DNA of 64,000 nt from Rhabdophis nuchalis. Taxonomy: Eukaryota; Chordata; Lepidosauria; Squamata; Natricidae. Below are positions 31,515-43,761 of the stretch, one piece after another. The stretch spans positions 140,449,503-140,513,502 of the forward strand of contig CM077645.1 in assembly GCA_039707465.1 (NCBI GenBank), given 5' to 3'. The position numbers were made by a program, and so were the translations under genes. The notes beneath the pieces were generated by a model. It was not told where the DNA came from. It saw nothing but the letters and a program-made list of their open reading frames with translations, and searched no databases. Position 1 is the stretch's first letter. Every line of letters begins with the position of its first letter.

Positions 31515-32513
31515 ACAATTGTATTATTATTATTGTTATTATTATACATTCATTAATCATGAAACTCAGTCAACTGAACATTCAAAAATGCATCACAAAT
31601 ACCATTGATTGGTGCTAATTGTTGATACGGGTTGCAGCCAGCGTCCTAGGTATCGACTAAGTACCTTCTTAAAATATACGACGTTCCGAGTAGCACAGTT
31701 TTTTGCAGTTCCGCTGGTGTTATTGCAGGAAGCTGCAATTTGTTGATGTATCTTATAAAATTCTTGGACGTGATACCAAGTGCCCCAATGACAATGGGTA
31801 TCACTGTTACATGTTTCATCCATAATCGGATAGTTTTGATGGCCAGGTTGAGGTATTTTGTGATTTTTTCCAGTTTTTTTTCTTTGACTCTGGCATCTCC
31901 TCATACCGTGATGTCAATAATTTGTACATTTCAGCCCTCTACAACCATGATATCTGGCATGTTGTGTTCCAAATGACGATCCATCTGTATTTGAAAGTCC
32001 CACAAGATCTTCACCTTCTCATTTTCGGTAACTTTTTCAACTTTGTGTTCCCATGCCTTTTTGGATACAGGTTAGTTGTATTTTTTTACATAATGACCAG
32101 TGAATCAATTTAGCAACTTGGCCGTGTCTAGCTTTGTAATCAGTTTGTGCAATTTTGCTACATTTGCATATTAAATGTGAAACAGTTTCAACTTTATTGT
32201 TGCAAAGTCGGCAGTTTGGATTGTCTGAATTTTTGTATCTTTGCTTTCATGGCATTAATTTGTAGTGCTTGTTCTTGAGCAGCGAGAATTAAACCTTCTG
32301 TTTCTTTCTTGATGGTTCCCATTTTAAGTCATGTCCATGTCAAGGTGTCATTACATTTTCCTTCAATGTTTTTCAAGTGCTGCCCATTCAAAGCTTTGGT
32401 TTGCCATCTATTTAATCTTTCATTCAGCTGTTTTTCCTTATATTCTGTCTGTTTCTGTTGCTTTTATACTGTTCTCCATTTTCACAGTCTGTAGCAATTT
32501 TCCTGTACTTTAA
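31515..32513 (-). mobile_element. Non-LTR retrotransposon C-terminus and 3' end, R4/Dong-like (family uncertain)
   Basis: On the minus strand broken frames encode a C-x-x-C...H...C cluster (near 32165-32235: C-R-L-C, V-S-H-L-I-C-K-C), then V-K-I-L-W-D-F-Q-I-Q-M-D-R-H, P-D-I-M-V-V, a V-I-G-like patch and Y-L-G-R-W-L near the end. This order is typical of the C-terminal domain of vertebrate R2/R4-group elements that end in triplet microsatellites. The tail is the (ATT)-rich sequence at 31518-31550. Many stops and shifts make it a pseudogene. Confidence 0.65.
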
Positions 32514-32517
32514 GTGA

Positions 32518-32597
<80 letters not shown>
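32514..32597 (+). repeat. (ATT)n microsatellite
   Basis: About 26 ATT units. It is adjacent to the 3' end of the next LINE fragment and is most simply that element's tail or target. Confidence 0.97.
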
Positions 32598-32958
32598 GTG
32601 GTTAATCTTTGGTGAGATTCACAGCCTTTGGGGCTGGTTGGTAGCTTAACAGCTCGAGTCCTAACCAAGGACCTAAGAACTGTCAAGGTAATGTCAGAGG
32701 ATATAAGCTGTTCCAAGCAGGGTGGCCCTTTGTAGAGTCAGAATGCTCAAGTCTGGCAAACCTAGAACCTCCACATAGCGAGGCAGCTCCCTAGGTATTG
32801 TCCAAGGGCTCCAATCACAATTGGGACAACACATGACTTCCTCCTCCACAGTCGCTCAACTTCAATTTGCAAGTCCCAGCATTTTGTGATTTTTTCTTGC
32901 TGCTTATTTTCAATTCGTGCATCACCAGGTATTGCAATGTCAACGAACCATACTTTTT
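32598..32958 (-). mobile_element. R4-like LINE 3' end, second copy
   Basis: Begins on the plus strand with gtggttaatctttggtgag and contains cctaggtattgtccaagg and ccaatcacaattggg, the minus-strand equivalents of the I-G-A-L-G and P-I-V-I stretches in this group. It ends at the start of the next (ATT)n tract. Confidence 0.65.
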
Positions 32959-32959
32959 T

Positions 32960-32962
32960 ATT

Positions 32963-33036
<74 letters not shown>
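32960..33036 (+). repeat. (ATT)n microsatellite
   Basis: About 25 ATT units, again flush with the 3' end of an R4-like LINE fragment. Confidence 0.97.
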
Positions 33037-33039
<3 letters not shown>

Positions 33040-33275
33040 TAATCTTTGTTGAGATTCACAGCCTTTGGGGCTGGTTGGTAGCTCAACAGCTTGAGTCCTA
33101 ACCAAGGATCTATGAACTGTTAAGGTAATGTCAGAGGATATAAGCTGTTCCAATTTTATTCTGTGGTTAATCTTTGTTGAGATTCACAGCCTTTGGGACT
33201 GGTTGGTAACTCAACAGCTCGAGTCCTAACTAAGGACCTAGGAACTGTTAAGGTAATGTTGGAAGATATTGTTGT
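33037..33275 (-). mobile_element. Two more R4-like LINE 3' ends in tandem
   Basis: The sequence taatctttgttgagattcac appears at about 33040 and again at about 33167, each followed by the same cagcctttggg..ctggttggtag block and accaaggat/actaaggac. The two fragments abut at about 33157. With the copy at 32598 this makes three closely related ends within 700 bp. Confidence 0.7.
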
Positions 33276-35050
33276 TGTTGTTGTTGTTTACTCTTTAAAC
33301 CAGTGAAATTTCAACTTTTAGGTTCTACAGTGTACAATACAATGCAGCTATTGTTAGCATAATGGCTGTCATTGTGCAGCCAAAAGTGGAAAGACAATGG
33401 GAAATATAGTAAATATAGAGAAGATCATGCAAAAAATGAAGCATGGAAATGTTACAATTATTTCAGGAATTAGTTAAATGGCCTAGTCAGGATTGGGGGA
33501 AAAAAGAGAATGGGTTAACTGGTCTGAACAGATCCAAAGGTGCTTTTCAGGAGGCAACTGAACTCAGTGGGAGGAACTCAGTGGGCAAGTGATCTTCAGG
33601 TATACAAGATCTCCCTGAAAGTGATAAGTTATCTGTGAGAAAACAGGGACTGAAACAGATAAGTTCTTCAAACATATATACACATATGCTGAAAAAGATG
33701 AGGAGGAAGAGAGAGTTTGAAAATAAATTTAGATTTTAGAATTTTTGCTTCTTGATCTATAGATTCCAGAATAGATAACTGAAGAATTTTTGGAGGAAGA
33801 GAAGATCACTGGAGATAGAAGAAGATTGCACAATCTAGAATCATGTGTACCTTGTGTAATTTCTCAGGATCTGAATATTTCCTGATCAGGATCTGAATAT
33901 TTACTGATCTTTACTGCTCTGATCTAGAGCAGATAAACTAATATCTCATACGTGCAATCTAGTTTTTAGGTGATGACCACCTCAAAGTGTCAGGAAACAT
34001 TATTAATAATTTGGGGCACATTTATTCAGAAGAGAAGTCAGGAAGAATTTGAGTGTTACCAATAGTGTCATATTTTTTATCTGATTTAGATGATATTGAT
34101 TCATTGATCAGCACATGTCACATAAATTGTTGGATTGTAACAGGTGAAAGAATTCTCTTGAAAAAAAGGACTGGCTAGCTTCATTCCAATTTATTTTGTT
34201 TTATTAGCATATTTCATTAGAGAGAAGAGTAATTCATTTTCTCTCTCCCCCTCCTTTTTTAACTTTGAATTCAAACAAATGAGCACCATAGAAAGCATGA
34301 ATAGCTCACATGAAGCCATCTGCTTGTTCAAATATTGGGGAAAGTACGAAAATGAGATACATTTTTAACGAAACAATGATTTTTTTAAAAAAAGTTTGTT
34401 CATTTTTCAATATTGACATCTGGATTTGAGAGTTACTTCTGTAATGATCGTCTGAGGTAAATGTAATCTCTCTGAGTAGGAAAGGGTAAGCGTGTGGAGA
34501 ATTCAGTGCAATGGTTTAATTCTCTCTCTGCACAGTTTTTATTCATTTCCTGTCTTTTTTACCACTTTCTGCAGTGATTATAGAAAGTTATTATGTAGTC
34601 GTAATGCAAACAAGAAAAAAAATGATTTCCCTTCCTTCCATTAAAAAAAATTCTCCATATGTTGAGTAATAATTTCATTTCCTTGCAACATTAAAATATC
34701 TGCTGACAACAAAAGATCTCTCTTTAACTGGAACTGTTGTTTCTTTTTTAAAACTAATTGAGGTTGACTGGGGTGGAACTAGTACATAATTTCCTTACTC
34801 TTTTTTTGCTTTTCTTAACAAAGTCACACCATGACTTTGATTTCGGTAGAAATTTAGGCAAGGGTTTCAAAAGAGAGAAAATTTTCCAAAACACATTCAA
34901 AGCGTATTTCTGGATTCCAAGTTGCATCTTCAGCTTCACATCTGGTATCTGGGTATGGGGAAGAAATGTAGGGTAGGGAGGATCATTTTTATAATTCATT
35001 GGTCCATTATAATTCATTCGAGCTCTTTTCAGGGATGGATGTTCCTCCTA
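33276..35050. other. Unassigned AT-rich DNA
   Basis: A short (GTT)n tract at about 33270 follows the LINE ends. Otherwise I see no coding or repeat features. The short frames near 34750-35020 lack any domain signature. Confidence 0.45.
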
Positions 35051-35107
35051 GGAAAAGGGATATATCCCTTCCCTCCTGGGAAAAGGGATATATCCCTTCC
35101 CTCCTGG
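35051..35107 (+). repeat. Tandem duplication of a palindromic 28-mer
   Basis: The unit aaaagggatatatcccttcc plus ctcctggg is present twice in tandem. Each unit contains aagggatatatccctt, a perfect 16-bp palindrome. Confidence 0.9.
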
Positions 35108-36780
35108 CAGTCTGAAAATTCTTTAGAGAATTAAGAATAGACCAAGGCTACAAAAACTGATACCATTGCATTACCATTTGTATTTCTGTAGCTGAACTAC
35201 AAAAACTCTGCCTTGTTCATCTAGCGTGAGAGTAGGGTGCAGGCTACAATGCCCTTCTTTCTGTCTCTCCTCATCTCTGTCAACCTTCTGTCCCTGCTAT
35301 GCTCTCACTCACTGCAGTGTGTGTGAGAGTGTGTGAGTGTGACCCCTCTCTGTTGCTTTTTCTTGGCCATTGCAAACAATACTTTTCTCTTTTTTTTTGG
35401 TGACTTTACTTCCTTGCTGTCCTTCCTGCATTTTCTCCTGCAATGGTTCTCAATTCTTAATCCCTGCCAGAGGCAGTATTCAGCAGGTTCTGACCAGTTC
35501 TGGAAGTCAGATAGTGGTCAACTTATGGTAAAGAAGTTCACATCAGAATTATATGTATCTTACATATTACATGTATCATAGGGAGGTTAAGTATGATGTT
35601 AAAATAGAATGTGTATTTCATGTGTTCATTACTAGGGGTGGGGAGGATCAGTGGAGGGGGTAATCATAACCACATTTAATTGCTGAGCAGCAAATACTTT
35701 GGTCAAATGGCAGATAATGCTCCACAGCTCTCCCCTTGGTGTGCATTATTTTTCTCCATCTGGTGCATTATTTTCCAAGTTTGCTTCATTTGGTTTTTAA
35801 ATGTTAGCTAACAGCTGGTTGAAAGATTTTTCTGTTTGTTATTGTGCATGTCCATAGTTCATATTATTTTAAATATTCTCTGTAGCATTTAGCTTCTGTG
35901 GGCTTTTGATTTCCATCTAGAATTTTGTGTATTCTGAAAGAAACAGAAATGTTTCTTGAGTAAACTTGTCTACATCCTTTAAACCTCGACATATTTCCAA
36001 TGCATTTTAAGAATGGCTGCTATATGATTTATTTCTTTTGTTTGGGCTCTTGAGCTATTTTTATTTAGCGGAATGGGACATTTTTAATAAAATTAAGGAG
36101 ATTTTACTGAAGCAAACTAGTTCCAAGAAATTATATGATGTTAACATTCAGAAAAGTTTACAGTTTGTCGCTTGTCTATCTTGTGAGTTTTACTTACAAA
36201 TTTTCTCCAGCAATAGGCTGCATTTTAAAATTTGCTATTGAAAACTACAATGATGGCATCATGACAGCTAACCCCTTAAACATAGTGATAGTAACTGAAC
36301 TTGCTCAGAATGTTATGTGAATCTTCTATTTGAGAGGGAATTGATTAATCACATATGCTTTCTCCTGGCATAGCAATTTTCTTTTATTGCTGATTGTTTT
36401 TTAGTGTTACTAGCCATCTTTAATAACCATTTTACAGCTATCATTCTATAAGATGCACAGAATTGTTGGTAAATAAGCAGGCTTAGAAACTAAAATTAGA
36501 AATGAACATGCAAATAATCTGTGTGTTCATCCATATTTTCCATGTTTGGAGGAAATTGATAAATATCAGAGCTGAATGAAAATTGTTCCTCTGCCTCCAT
36601 AACTTTAGTTTAAATTTCATTCTTGAAATGAGCTCTTTTGTTACCTAGATTTACTCCTTCACGTAATTATTATCATTAGCCATACCCTTCTGACACTAAT
36701 AGGCAAACATCTTAAAGCTGTCTTAAAAGAACTTTAGATTTTGTATTTTCAATGAAATTCTGAGAGACCTTCCTATCTCT
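35108..36780. other. Unassigned AT-rich DNA
   Basis: Nothing recognised. Short frames near 35330 and 36040 show no domain features. Confidence 0.45.
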
Positions 36781-36799
36781 TCATTTGAATCAACAGATC

Positions 36800-37720
36800 C
36801 CACAAAAGTATTTTTTCGATTTTTGAAAAAGATGGAAGTCAGATAGTGTCAAATCTGAACTATATAACAGATGGATAAGATAATGAGATCCAACTTTGGT
36901 AGCCTGTAGGATGTAAAACCTAGTATTGTCATGTTGCATCACCATTTTCTTTTTATGCTTGTGAACTCTGCTTAATAATTGTTCACAGATTTTGAGTATC
37001 GCAATGTAGCATTCTGAATTGATAATGCTGTCACATTCAAGGAAAACTATGTGAGTGATATCGCCCCTTTCCCAAAATAACTATAACCGTGAGATTTCCT
37101 GTTGAAGCCAGGATTTGATTTTTCTCTCTCCACATGTAAAGCTTTGTGATGCTATTCCATAGTGTGACAGATCATTTCTGAGACATAATGATGAGCCAAA
37201 TTTCATTGACTACCACAATGCTGTAAAGAAATTTCTCACCTTCATTCTTGTAGCATGATAACAACTTTTGGAAATTTTCAGCTCTTGAGGTTTTCATCTT
37301 TGTTGTCAGCATGCAAATAACCCAACTTGCACAAACATTCAATATTAAAGGACATCAATAATGTTACCCACAAGTTTCTATATTATGCCAATCTTGACAG
37401 TGATTTCCTTTCTAGTGACTTATCAATTATCTTGACTCCATCACATTTTCTCATGTGAAACTCCTCAGTTGCTGTCTCAGGTCATCCATTCCATTCTTGA
37501 TTATACACATTAACACTCTTACATTTTTGTGATCCAGAAACACATGGTGACTGCTCACATCAACAACCTGCATTTCATACTACATTTCAATTGGAGGCCC
37601 TCCTTCTTTAGTCAAAAATTCAACACTGCTGTGTTGCTTCAACTGTATTGGCAAGTACAGGCTTCCATTTCACAAACAAAAGCAACACAACCTCTTCTAT
37701 GAGCAACTCTCTGCCAACTG
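36800..37720 (-). pseudogene. Mariner-like transposase relic
   Basis: On the minus strand, in shifting frames, the segment near 36840-36960 encodes M-Q-H-D-N-T-R and then Y-S-S-D-L-T-L-S-D-F-H-L-F, the pattern of the second and third catalytic aspartates of mariner (normally D,D34D with H-D-N-A and Y-S-P-D-L-A-P-S-D-Y). Here 29 residues separate the two aspartates, so a short deletion is likely. Upstream (37000-37720) the W-H-Y-G-I-like and R-V-N-F-F stretches fit the same family weakly. I found no terminal repeats. The element is dead. Confidence 0.62.
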
Positions 37721-38339
37721 AAATGAAAGAATAAATGTTAAAGAACATTCCAGAACTGTTAATGTATCCGTACCGCCATCTGCTGGCAATTATAGCACTG
37801 CATGCACTTCCATCGATTCAAACATTTGCATTTGTACCAAAGACTGAAGAAAAAGCATTGATGTTGGGGTAAGCTTAAGAGTTGAGTTCTTGACAAAATT
37901 AAATAGCAATTGGTTAAAAGCAAAATATAGTTTTGTCTATGATAATTTCAATTCTCTATAAACTGTTATTCTCTTTGCACTTGGTTATCTACATCCCTTT
38001 AAACAAATTGAAACCCACAAAAAATAAACAGGAATATATTGAGGTTCAGCTCTATGCATTGACATGCCTAATCCAAAGTTAAACAGAAAGTACACTGCAG
38101 CATACAAACTAATTAAGTTTTGAACAGAGGAGAGGTGTTTAATAAATACACAACAACACCACAGTTTACGGAAACTTCACTTTTATTGCTAAAACAATTG
38201 TCCATTCAAAGTTTAAACATTCATATGAAAATATGAAATATTACTCTCAAAGGATTTGAAACAAAGGAAACCTAAATCCTACTTCTATTATTATGATTTT
38301 GGACAATTATTAAGGAAAGATCCATAAATGTTAATTTTA
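37721..38339. other. Unassigned AT-rich DNA
   Basis: No feature supported, apart from ccgccatctgctggcaatta at 37772 which has the look of a repeat edge. Confidence 0.4.
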
Positions 38340-38420
38340 CTGCCAATTTCGGTTGTTGCAACTTTCAATGTGTAACATTCAGCCATCATCAGAGATGATA
38401 AATGGAATGTTGCAACTACT
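38340..38420 (-). repeat. Probable Penelope-like end with partial hammerhead core
   Basis: The minus strand reads ctgatgatggctgaatg, then ttacacattgaaag and ttgcaac. The CUGAUGA and GAAA blocks, followed by GTTGCAA, parallel copy G at 20.59 kb. Stem II is not convincingly paired and the copy looks decayed. Confidence 0.35.
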
Positions 38421-39394
38421 TCCTGCACATCACTGCTGCTTATATACCAATATCAGCTATTCCCATAGCCTTACTGTAACCATCATTCGGCACACAGCAC
38501 ATAATGTAATTGCAAAAATTACATAGCTTGTGGCTTCTCCTCCTCCCCCTCCCCCAAAAAAGGAGTGTATTTTCTCCCATCATTTAAGGTTGATTAATGG
38601 ATATGCCCTAAAAATGCAGCAATATCTTGTTCTTCTGTTAACAACTCTTCATGTGGATGAGCAACACTGGGGGAGGGGTGGATCATATTCTTATCTTAAA
38701 TGTGAAGGCCATCAGTATCATTTTGAAAGGTACATCACTGAGAAAGGCTGAGATGTTGATCACAAATTCTGTTCAGATTCTGACCATCACCTAGGCAGCA
38801 CAAACTGATCGGAGGACTGCTTCAAGAATTTTAATTACGTATTTTGTTATAGAAGATGCTTCTGATCAAAGAACATGGAATATGTATCTTGAACATTTAA
38901 GTCACAGGTTCAGAGCAGAAGGTTTTGTAAAGCAACAATTTAAAAAGTCAACATGAAAAAGGGGGTTCTGCAAATGAAGCACCGCCCATTTTTTAATGTG
39001 CATTGCCCAAATAAAAACACAATCATACAACACAACACATTGCACAAGGAAATTGCATAATTGCATGGGTCAGATTGACTTTTTTTTGATACCCCCTGTC
39101 TCTGACGAACACTTCTGCATGGAGCTATCCTATCTACTACATGCCTAAAAAGATAATATAGAAGAATTAAGCATGGCATTATTTGAACTTTTTATGACAA
39201 AAATCTCAAAAAAAGTCACAGTGACTCAAAAAGACACAGTAAGGGCTTTTAGAGCTTTCTCCCCCTAAGGTATACACTAAACCTCAGCTTAGATTTTACA
39301 TCAGGAATAAACAACATATTCCTGCAGGATTAGTTTGAAGGCTGTATTTCCTGACAGTGGTAGGTTAAGTTGAAACTTAATCATTTTCTTCCAA
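38421..39394. other. Unassigned DNA
   Basis: No coding region or repeat end recognised before the L2-type LINE begins. Confidence 0.4.
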
Positions 39395-40260
39395 CAATCT
39401 TCCGGTTGCTGCGAAGAAGATGGTGGCTTAGTCTGGAGCTCTGCATGGTCATGGAGCTCGTTGGCTTCGCTTTTCGTGCCCCCAGCCCCCGTTTTACCTT
39501 TTTGGAGGGCTGGGATCAGTGAGAGATCCACCCTGGCTTACCAGGGTGAGGTTTGAAGCTGCTATGGGAATGTAGACGACACCGGCGGCGGTGAGAGAGC
39601 TGGAGCTGGGGGGGGGCGTCCTCGGCGTCCTCGGCGTTTTCGCGGGGGCGGTGGACGCCTTGCTGCGTCGGAAGCCCGAAGGGAGAGAAACGGCCGGACG
39701 ATGGCTGGGGATGGCCGGAGAGGGCTGTGAGAGCTGGGACGGCGGTGAGAGCGTCTGGAGACCAGCAGCAGCAGCCTGTGGCAAGCCGGGGCGATGGAAC
39801 GGTGGTGGGAGCACCGAGAGGCCGGCGGCAGCGGCGACGAGGAGGCGGTGGTGAGAGCACCGGAATGGTGGGTGAGGTCCTCGGCGTCCTGGGGGCCAGA
39901 GGGGCAACGATGGACACCGGCCGGGCCGCCGGAGACGAGGCTGGCCTGACGGTGGGAGCGTCGCAAGGCCAGCGATGGAGGCGGTGGCTTGAAGGTGGGG
40001 GTGAGAGCCCCAAGATGGCGGTCGATGCTTGCGTTGCCCTCGGCGTCCTAGGGGCAGTGATAGACACCAGCCGGGCCGCAGGAGCCTTAAGACCTTTCAT
40101 TTTCTCAGAGACTTCTAAGACCTCTCGCCCTATGGGTCCTTTAAGACCCTTGAAGACCTCCCCGAAGTCCTTTTAAGACCTTGAGACTTTTAAGCCCTTT
40201 CGCCCTATGGGCTTTGTTAAGACCTTGAAGACCTCCTCCTTGATAAGACCTTGGAACGCA
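39395..40260 (+). promoter_or_regulatory. CpG-rich 5' region of the LINE with internal repeats
   Basis: Composition switches abruptly to GC-rich with many CpGs. The motif ctcggcgtcct recurs at about 39620, 39874 and 40038, with ggacaccggccgggccgcc / agacaccagccgggccgca following the last two. A second small repeat (ttaagaccttgaagacctcc, cgccctatggg) fills 40110-40240. Tandem 5' units are a known form of LINE promoter, so a promoter role is likely. Long frames on both strands here are products of this composition and may or may not include an ORF1. Confidence 0.6.
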
Positions 40261-40813
40261 ACAGCAATATAGAACTGAACTGAACTGAACTAAAATGTAA
40301 ATTTGTCCTCACTGAAGCACTTTAAAGCAATATGAATTTTTACCATCTATTTATTCATTTTTAACACCTATTATGAATTTATTTATATCTATCTATTTAG
40401 CCAACGATGTTTTTTTTTAAACAAAATCAATTTTAATTCATGACCTATGCATGTATTCCATTCTTACATGTTATACGCATTTATAGTTATTTATTAATTA
40501 TTTAATTGTTTATGCCTATGCCAATGTATTCCAGACTAGACCTATTACAGCTGTGAGAGTCTCCGCTCTCGCAGGTTTGGCCCTCCATTCTATCAAGGGC
40601 CCGCCTCGATGAAGGATTCATTGATCTGAAGAGGCGGGCGAAGCGCGGCCTAAGGGGGTTTTTAGCGGGTAGATTATTGTTAATTTTAGAGGGTACCAGG
40701 GAGGGGGGAGGGCATAATCAATCAAACAGAGAGGGCCAGGCTTGCAGTCGACGGAGGGAAGCGGAGGCCGGTAGGGGGGGGACACACAAGTCGTTCCAGT
40801 TGAGGGCATATCG
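40261..40813 (+). other. LINE 5' region between the CpG block and the coding region
   Basis: An AT-rich segment (40270-40540) is followed by tctccgctctcgcaggtttg and a GC-rich leader. A possible remnant of ORF1 or an insertion; I cannot tell which. Confidence 0.4.
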
Positions 40814-43761
40814 ATGCAGAGGGTCGTGGGGAGAGGCAGGGCCGAGGGGAGACAAGCTACATCCTCCCGGTTGTTGCCGCGCGGCTGTTGGCTAAAAACG
40901 GTTGGGCGCCACAACCCCTGCAAGCTAGGTGGTCAGGAAGTACAGAGCCAGGGCCTGCGGCTGATGTTTTGTAATGCCAGGTCCGTTGTCAACAAAGCCC
41001 CCCTCATTAGTGACCTTCTGTCAGAGGGGGACCCGGACCTGGCCGGAATCGCGGAGACCTGGTTGGGCCACGAGGGAGGACTCCCCCTCGTTGAAATGTG
41101 CCCACCAGGCTACCGCGCTTTTCATCAGCCCTAGGCAGGGGTGGTGGGGTAGCGGTCATTGTAAAAGAAGGTCTTGAGGCGAGAGAGACCATTGTGCCAC
41201 AGACTACCGGTTGTGAGTCTCTCTGTGTGAAGTGGGGCCTAGGGAGGCAGTTGGGCTTGCTGGTTGTATACCTGGCTCCCCGCTATGTAGCAGCAGCCCT
41301 GCCCGAGCTCCTGGAGGTGATCGCTACGGTGGCAGTGGAGACCCCCAGACTTGTAGTCATGGGGGACTTTAATCTGCCATCGATGGGCGAATCATCCGAG
41401 GTAGCTCGGGAGTTCATGGCTTCCATGACAGCCATGGACCTGACCCAAGTAATTCAAGGCCCCACTCACGAGGGTGGACATACACCGGATCTCATCTTTG
41501 TCTCAGGCCAATGGAAGAGTGATCTGGGTATAGGGGATATAGTCATCACGCCCTTGTCATGGTCAGACCACTCACTTCTCCGGCTCGACTTTCCGACCGC
41601 TGCTCCCCTCCGCAGGGAGGCGGAAACAGAGTCTCCAATCTGGTACCGCCCCAGGCGCCTGATGGACCCGGATGGGTTCCAGACGGCGCTTGGGCCATTT
41701 CCGGTATCCCTGACCCGTGCCCCGATGGAGGACCTCACGGCCGCATGGAATAGTGCGGCCGTGGGAGCCTTGGATCGGGTCGCGCCCTTGCGGCCTCTCG
41801 TGCGGCGGCGAAACACCCAGGCCCCTTGGTTTACCGAGGAGCTGAGGGTGATGAAACGCCGCAAGAGATGCCTAGAGAGAAGATGGAGGTCTACCCGATC
41901 TGGATCTGACTGGACACAGGTAAGAGCCCATTTACGGACTTACATTGTGGCGCTGAGAGTGGCCAAACGCCATCATTGCGCCACTCTCATAGCATCCGCA
42001 GACAACCGCCCTGCCGCCATGTTTAGGGTGACCCGTGCCCTCCTCCAACAGAGGGTGTGGGAAGCCCCGCTACAGGGTAGAGCAGAGGAATTTGTGACTT
42101 TTCTGCAGGAGAAAACCGCTCAGATACAGAACGAGTTAGCCCCCATTCATGGCCCAGTGGGATGCCACGAGAGAGATCTTGTTTGGGAGGAGTTTGACTC
42201 CGTTACTTCCGAAGATATGGACAGGTTACGTGGGCGACTGCGAGCCACCACATGTTTACTGGACCCGTGTCCCTCCTGGCTTGTACTGGCATCCTGGGAG
42301 GTGACACGAGGCTGGCTCCAAGAGGTTATCAACGCATCCTTAAGTGAGGGTTCCTTGCCTGCTTCCCTAAAAGAGGCGATGGTGAGGCCCCTCCTTAAGA
42401 AGCCCTCTTTGGATCCAGCTCTTTTAAACAACTATCATCCTGTCTCCAACCTTCCCTTTTTGGCGAAGGTTGTCGAGAGTGTGGTGGCACAACAGTTTCC
42501 CCGTCACCTGGATGCAGTTGATTATCTAGATCCGCGCCAGGTCGGCTTTCGGCCCGGGCATAGCACCGAGACGGCATTGGTCGCGTTGGTGGATTATCTC
42601 TGGAGGGCCAGAGATGGGGGTTGTTCCTCCATCCTGGTCCTATTAGACCTCTCGGCGGCTTTCGATACCATCGACCATGGTATCCTATTGCATCGGCTGG
42701 GGGGGTTGAGGGTGGGAGGCACCGTTTTGCGGTGGTTCTCCTCCTACCTCTCTGGCCGATCGCAATTTGTGTTGGCAGGGGGGCAGAGGTTGACCACGAG
42801 ACCCCTCACATGTGGGGTGCCTCAGGGGTCGGTCCTCTCGCCCCTCCTGTTCAACACATATATGAAGCCGCTGGGTCAGATCATCTGTGGTTTTGGGGTA
42901 GAGTACCATCTATACGCTGATGACACCCAGCTGTATATATCTACCCCAGACCACCCCAACGATGCCGTAGCGGTGATGTGCCAGTGCCTGGAAGCTGTGC
43001 AGATCTGGATGGGAAGTAATGGACTCAAGCTAAACCCGACCAAGACCGAGTGGCTGTGGTTTCCGGCGGCCCGGTTCAACCAGCTTACTCCATCGCTGGC
43101 CATAGGGGGCGAACATCTTGCCCCTGTGGATGGGGCGCCCAATTTGGGTGTCCTCCTGGATACCCGGCTGTCAATGGAAGATCAGGTGACAGCCGTGGCC
43201 AGGAGGGCGTTTTACCAGGTTCGCCTGATACGCCAATTGCGCCCCCTATTGGATCGGGACGCCCTTCGCACAGTCACTCATGCCCTCGTGACGTCCCGAC
43301 TGGACTATTGCAACTCTCTCTACATGGGGCTTCCCTTGAGGTGCACCCGGAGACTTCAGCTAGTCCAGAATGCAGCTGCGCGAGCAATTATGGGTACCAC
43401 AAGGTACACCCATGTAACACCGCTCTTGTGCGAGCTGCACTGGCTGCCTGTCGTCTTCCGGGTGCGCTTCAAGGTATTAATTATCATCTTTAAAGCGCTC
43501 CATGGCTCGGGACCTAGCTACTTGCGGGATCGGATCCTGCCTCATACATCCTCACGACCGATTCGCTCCCACAGAGAGGGACTTCTCCGGGTGCCATCGA
43601 CTAGACTTTATCAGCGGGCGACACCCAGGGGAAGGGCTCTCTCTGTGGCGGGCCCAGCCCTCTGGAACGACCTCCTCCCCGATATTAGGACCACCACAGA
43701 CCTCCGCTCCTTCCGTCTTAAATTGAAAACACGCTTTTTCTGCCTTGCCGGCCTGGGATAG
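40814..43761 (+). pseudogene. LINE endonuclease-reverse transcriptase (ORF2), one frameshift
   Basis: The product would nick target DNA with an APE-type endonuclease and copy the LINE RNA by target-primed reverse transcription. The start, in the frame 40814-41134, holds F-C-N-A-R-S-V (catalytic asparagine) and A-E-T-W-L (catalytic glutamate). At about 41131-41140 the reading shifts, and the remaining 41098-43761 frame (887 codons) holds V-M-G-D-F-N at residues 87-92 and S-D-H-S at 156-159, completing the endonuclease. Reverse transcriptase follows with [18 protein letters not shown] and intact Y-A-D-D (606-609), then a C-terminal region ending L-A-G-L-G. Only the single frameshift appears to separate it from an intact frame. 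The family is assigned from these motifs and its tail; L2 versus another CR1-group clade is not certain. Confidence 0.87.

Noticed and set aside
39494..40100. Proline/serine/arginine-rich minus-strand frames
   Set aside because: Explained by the CpG-rich repeated LINE 5' region read antisense.
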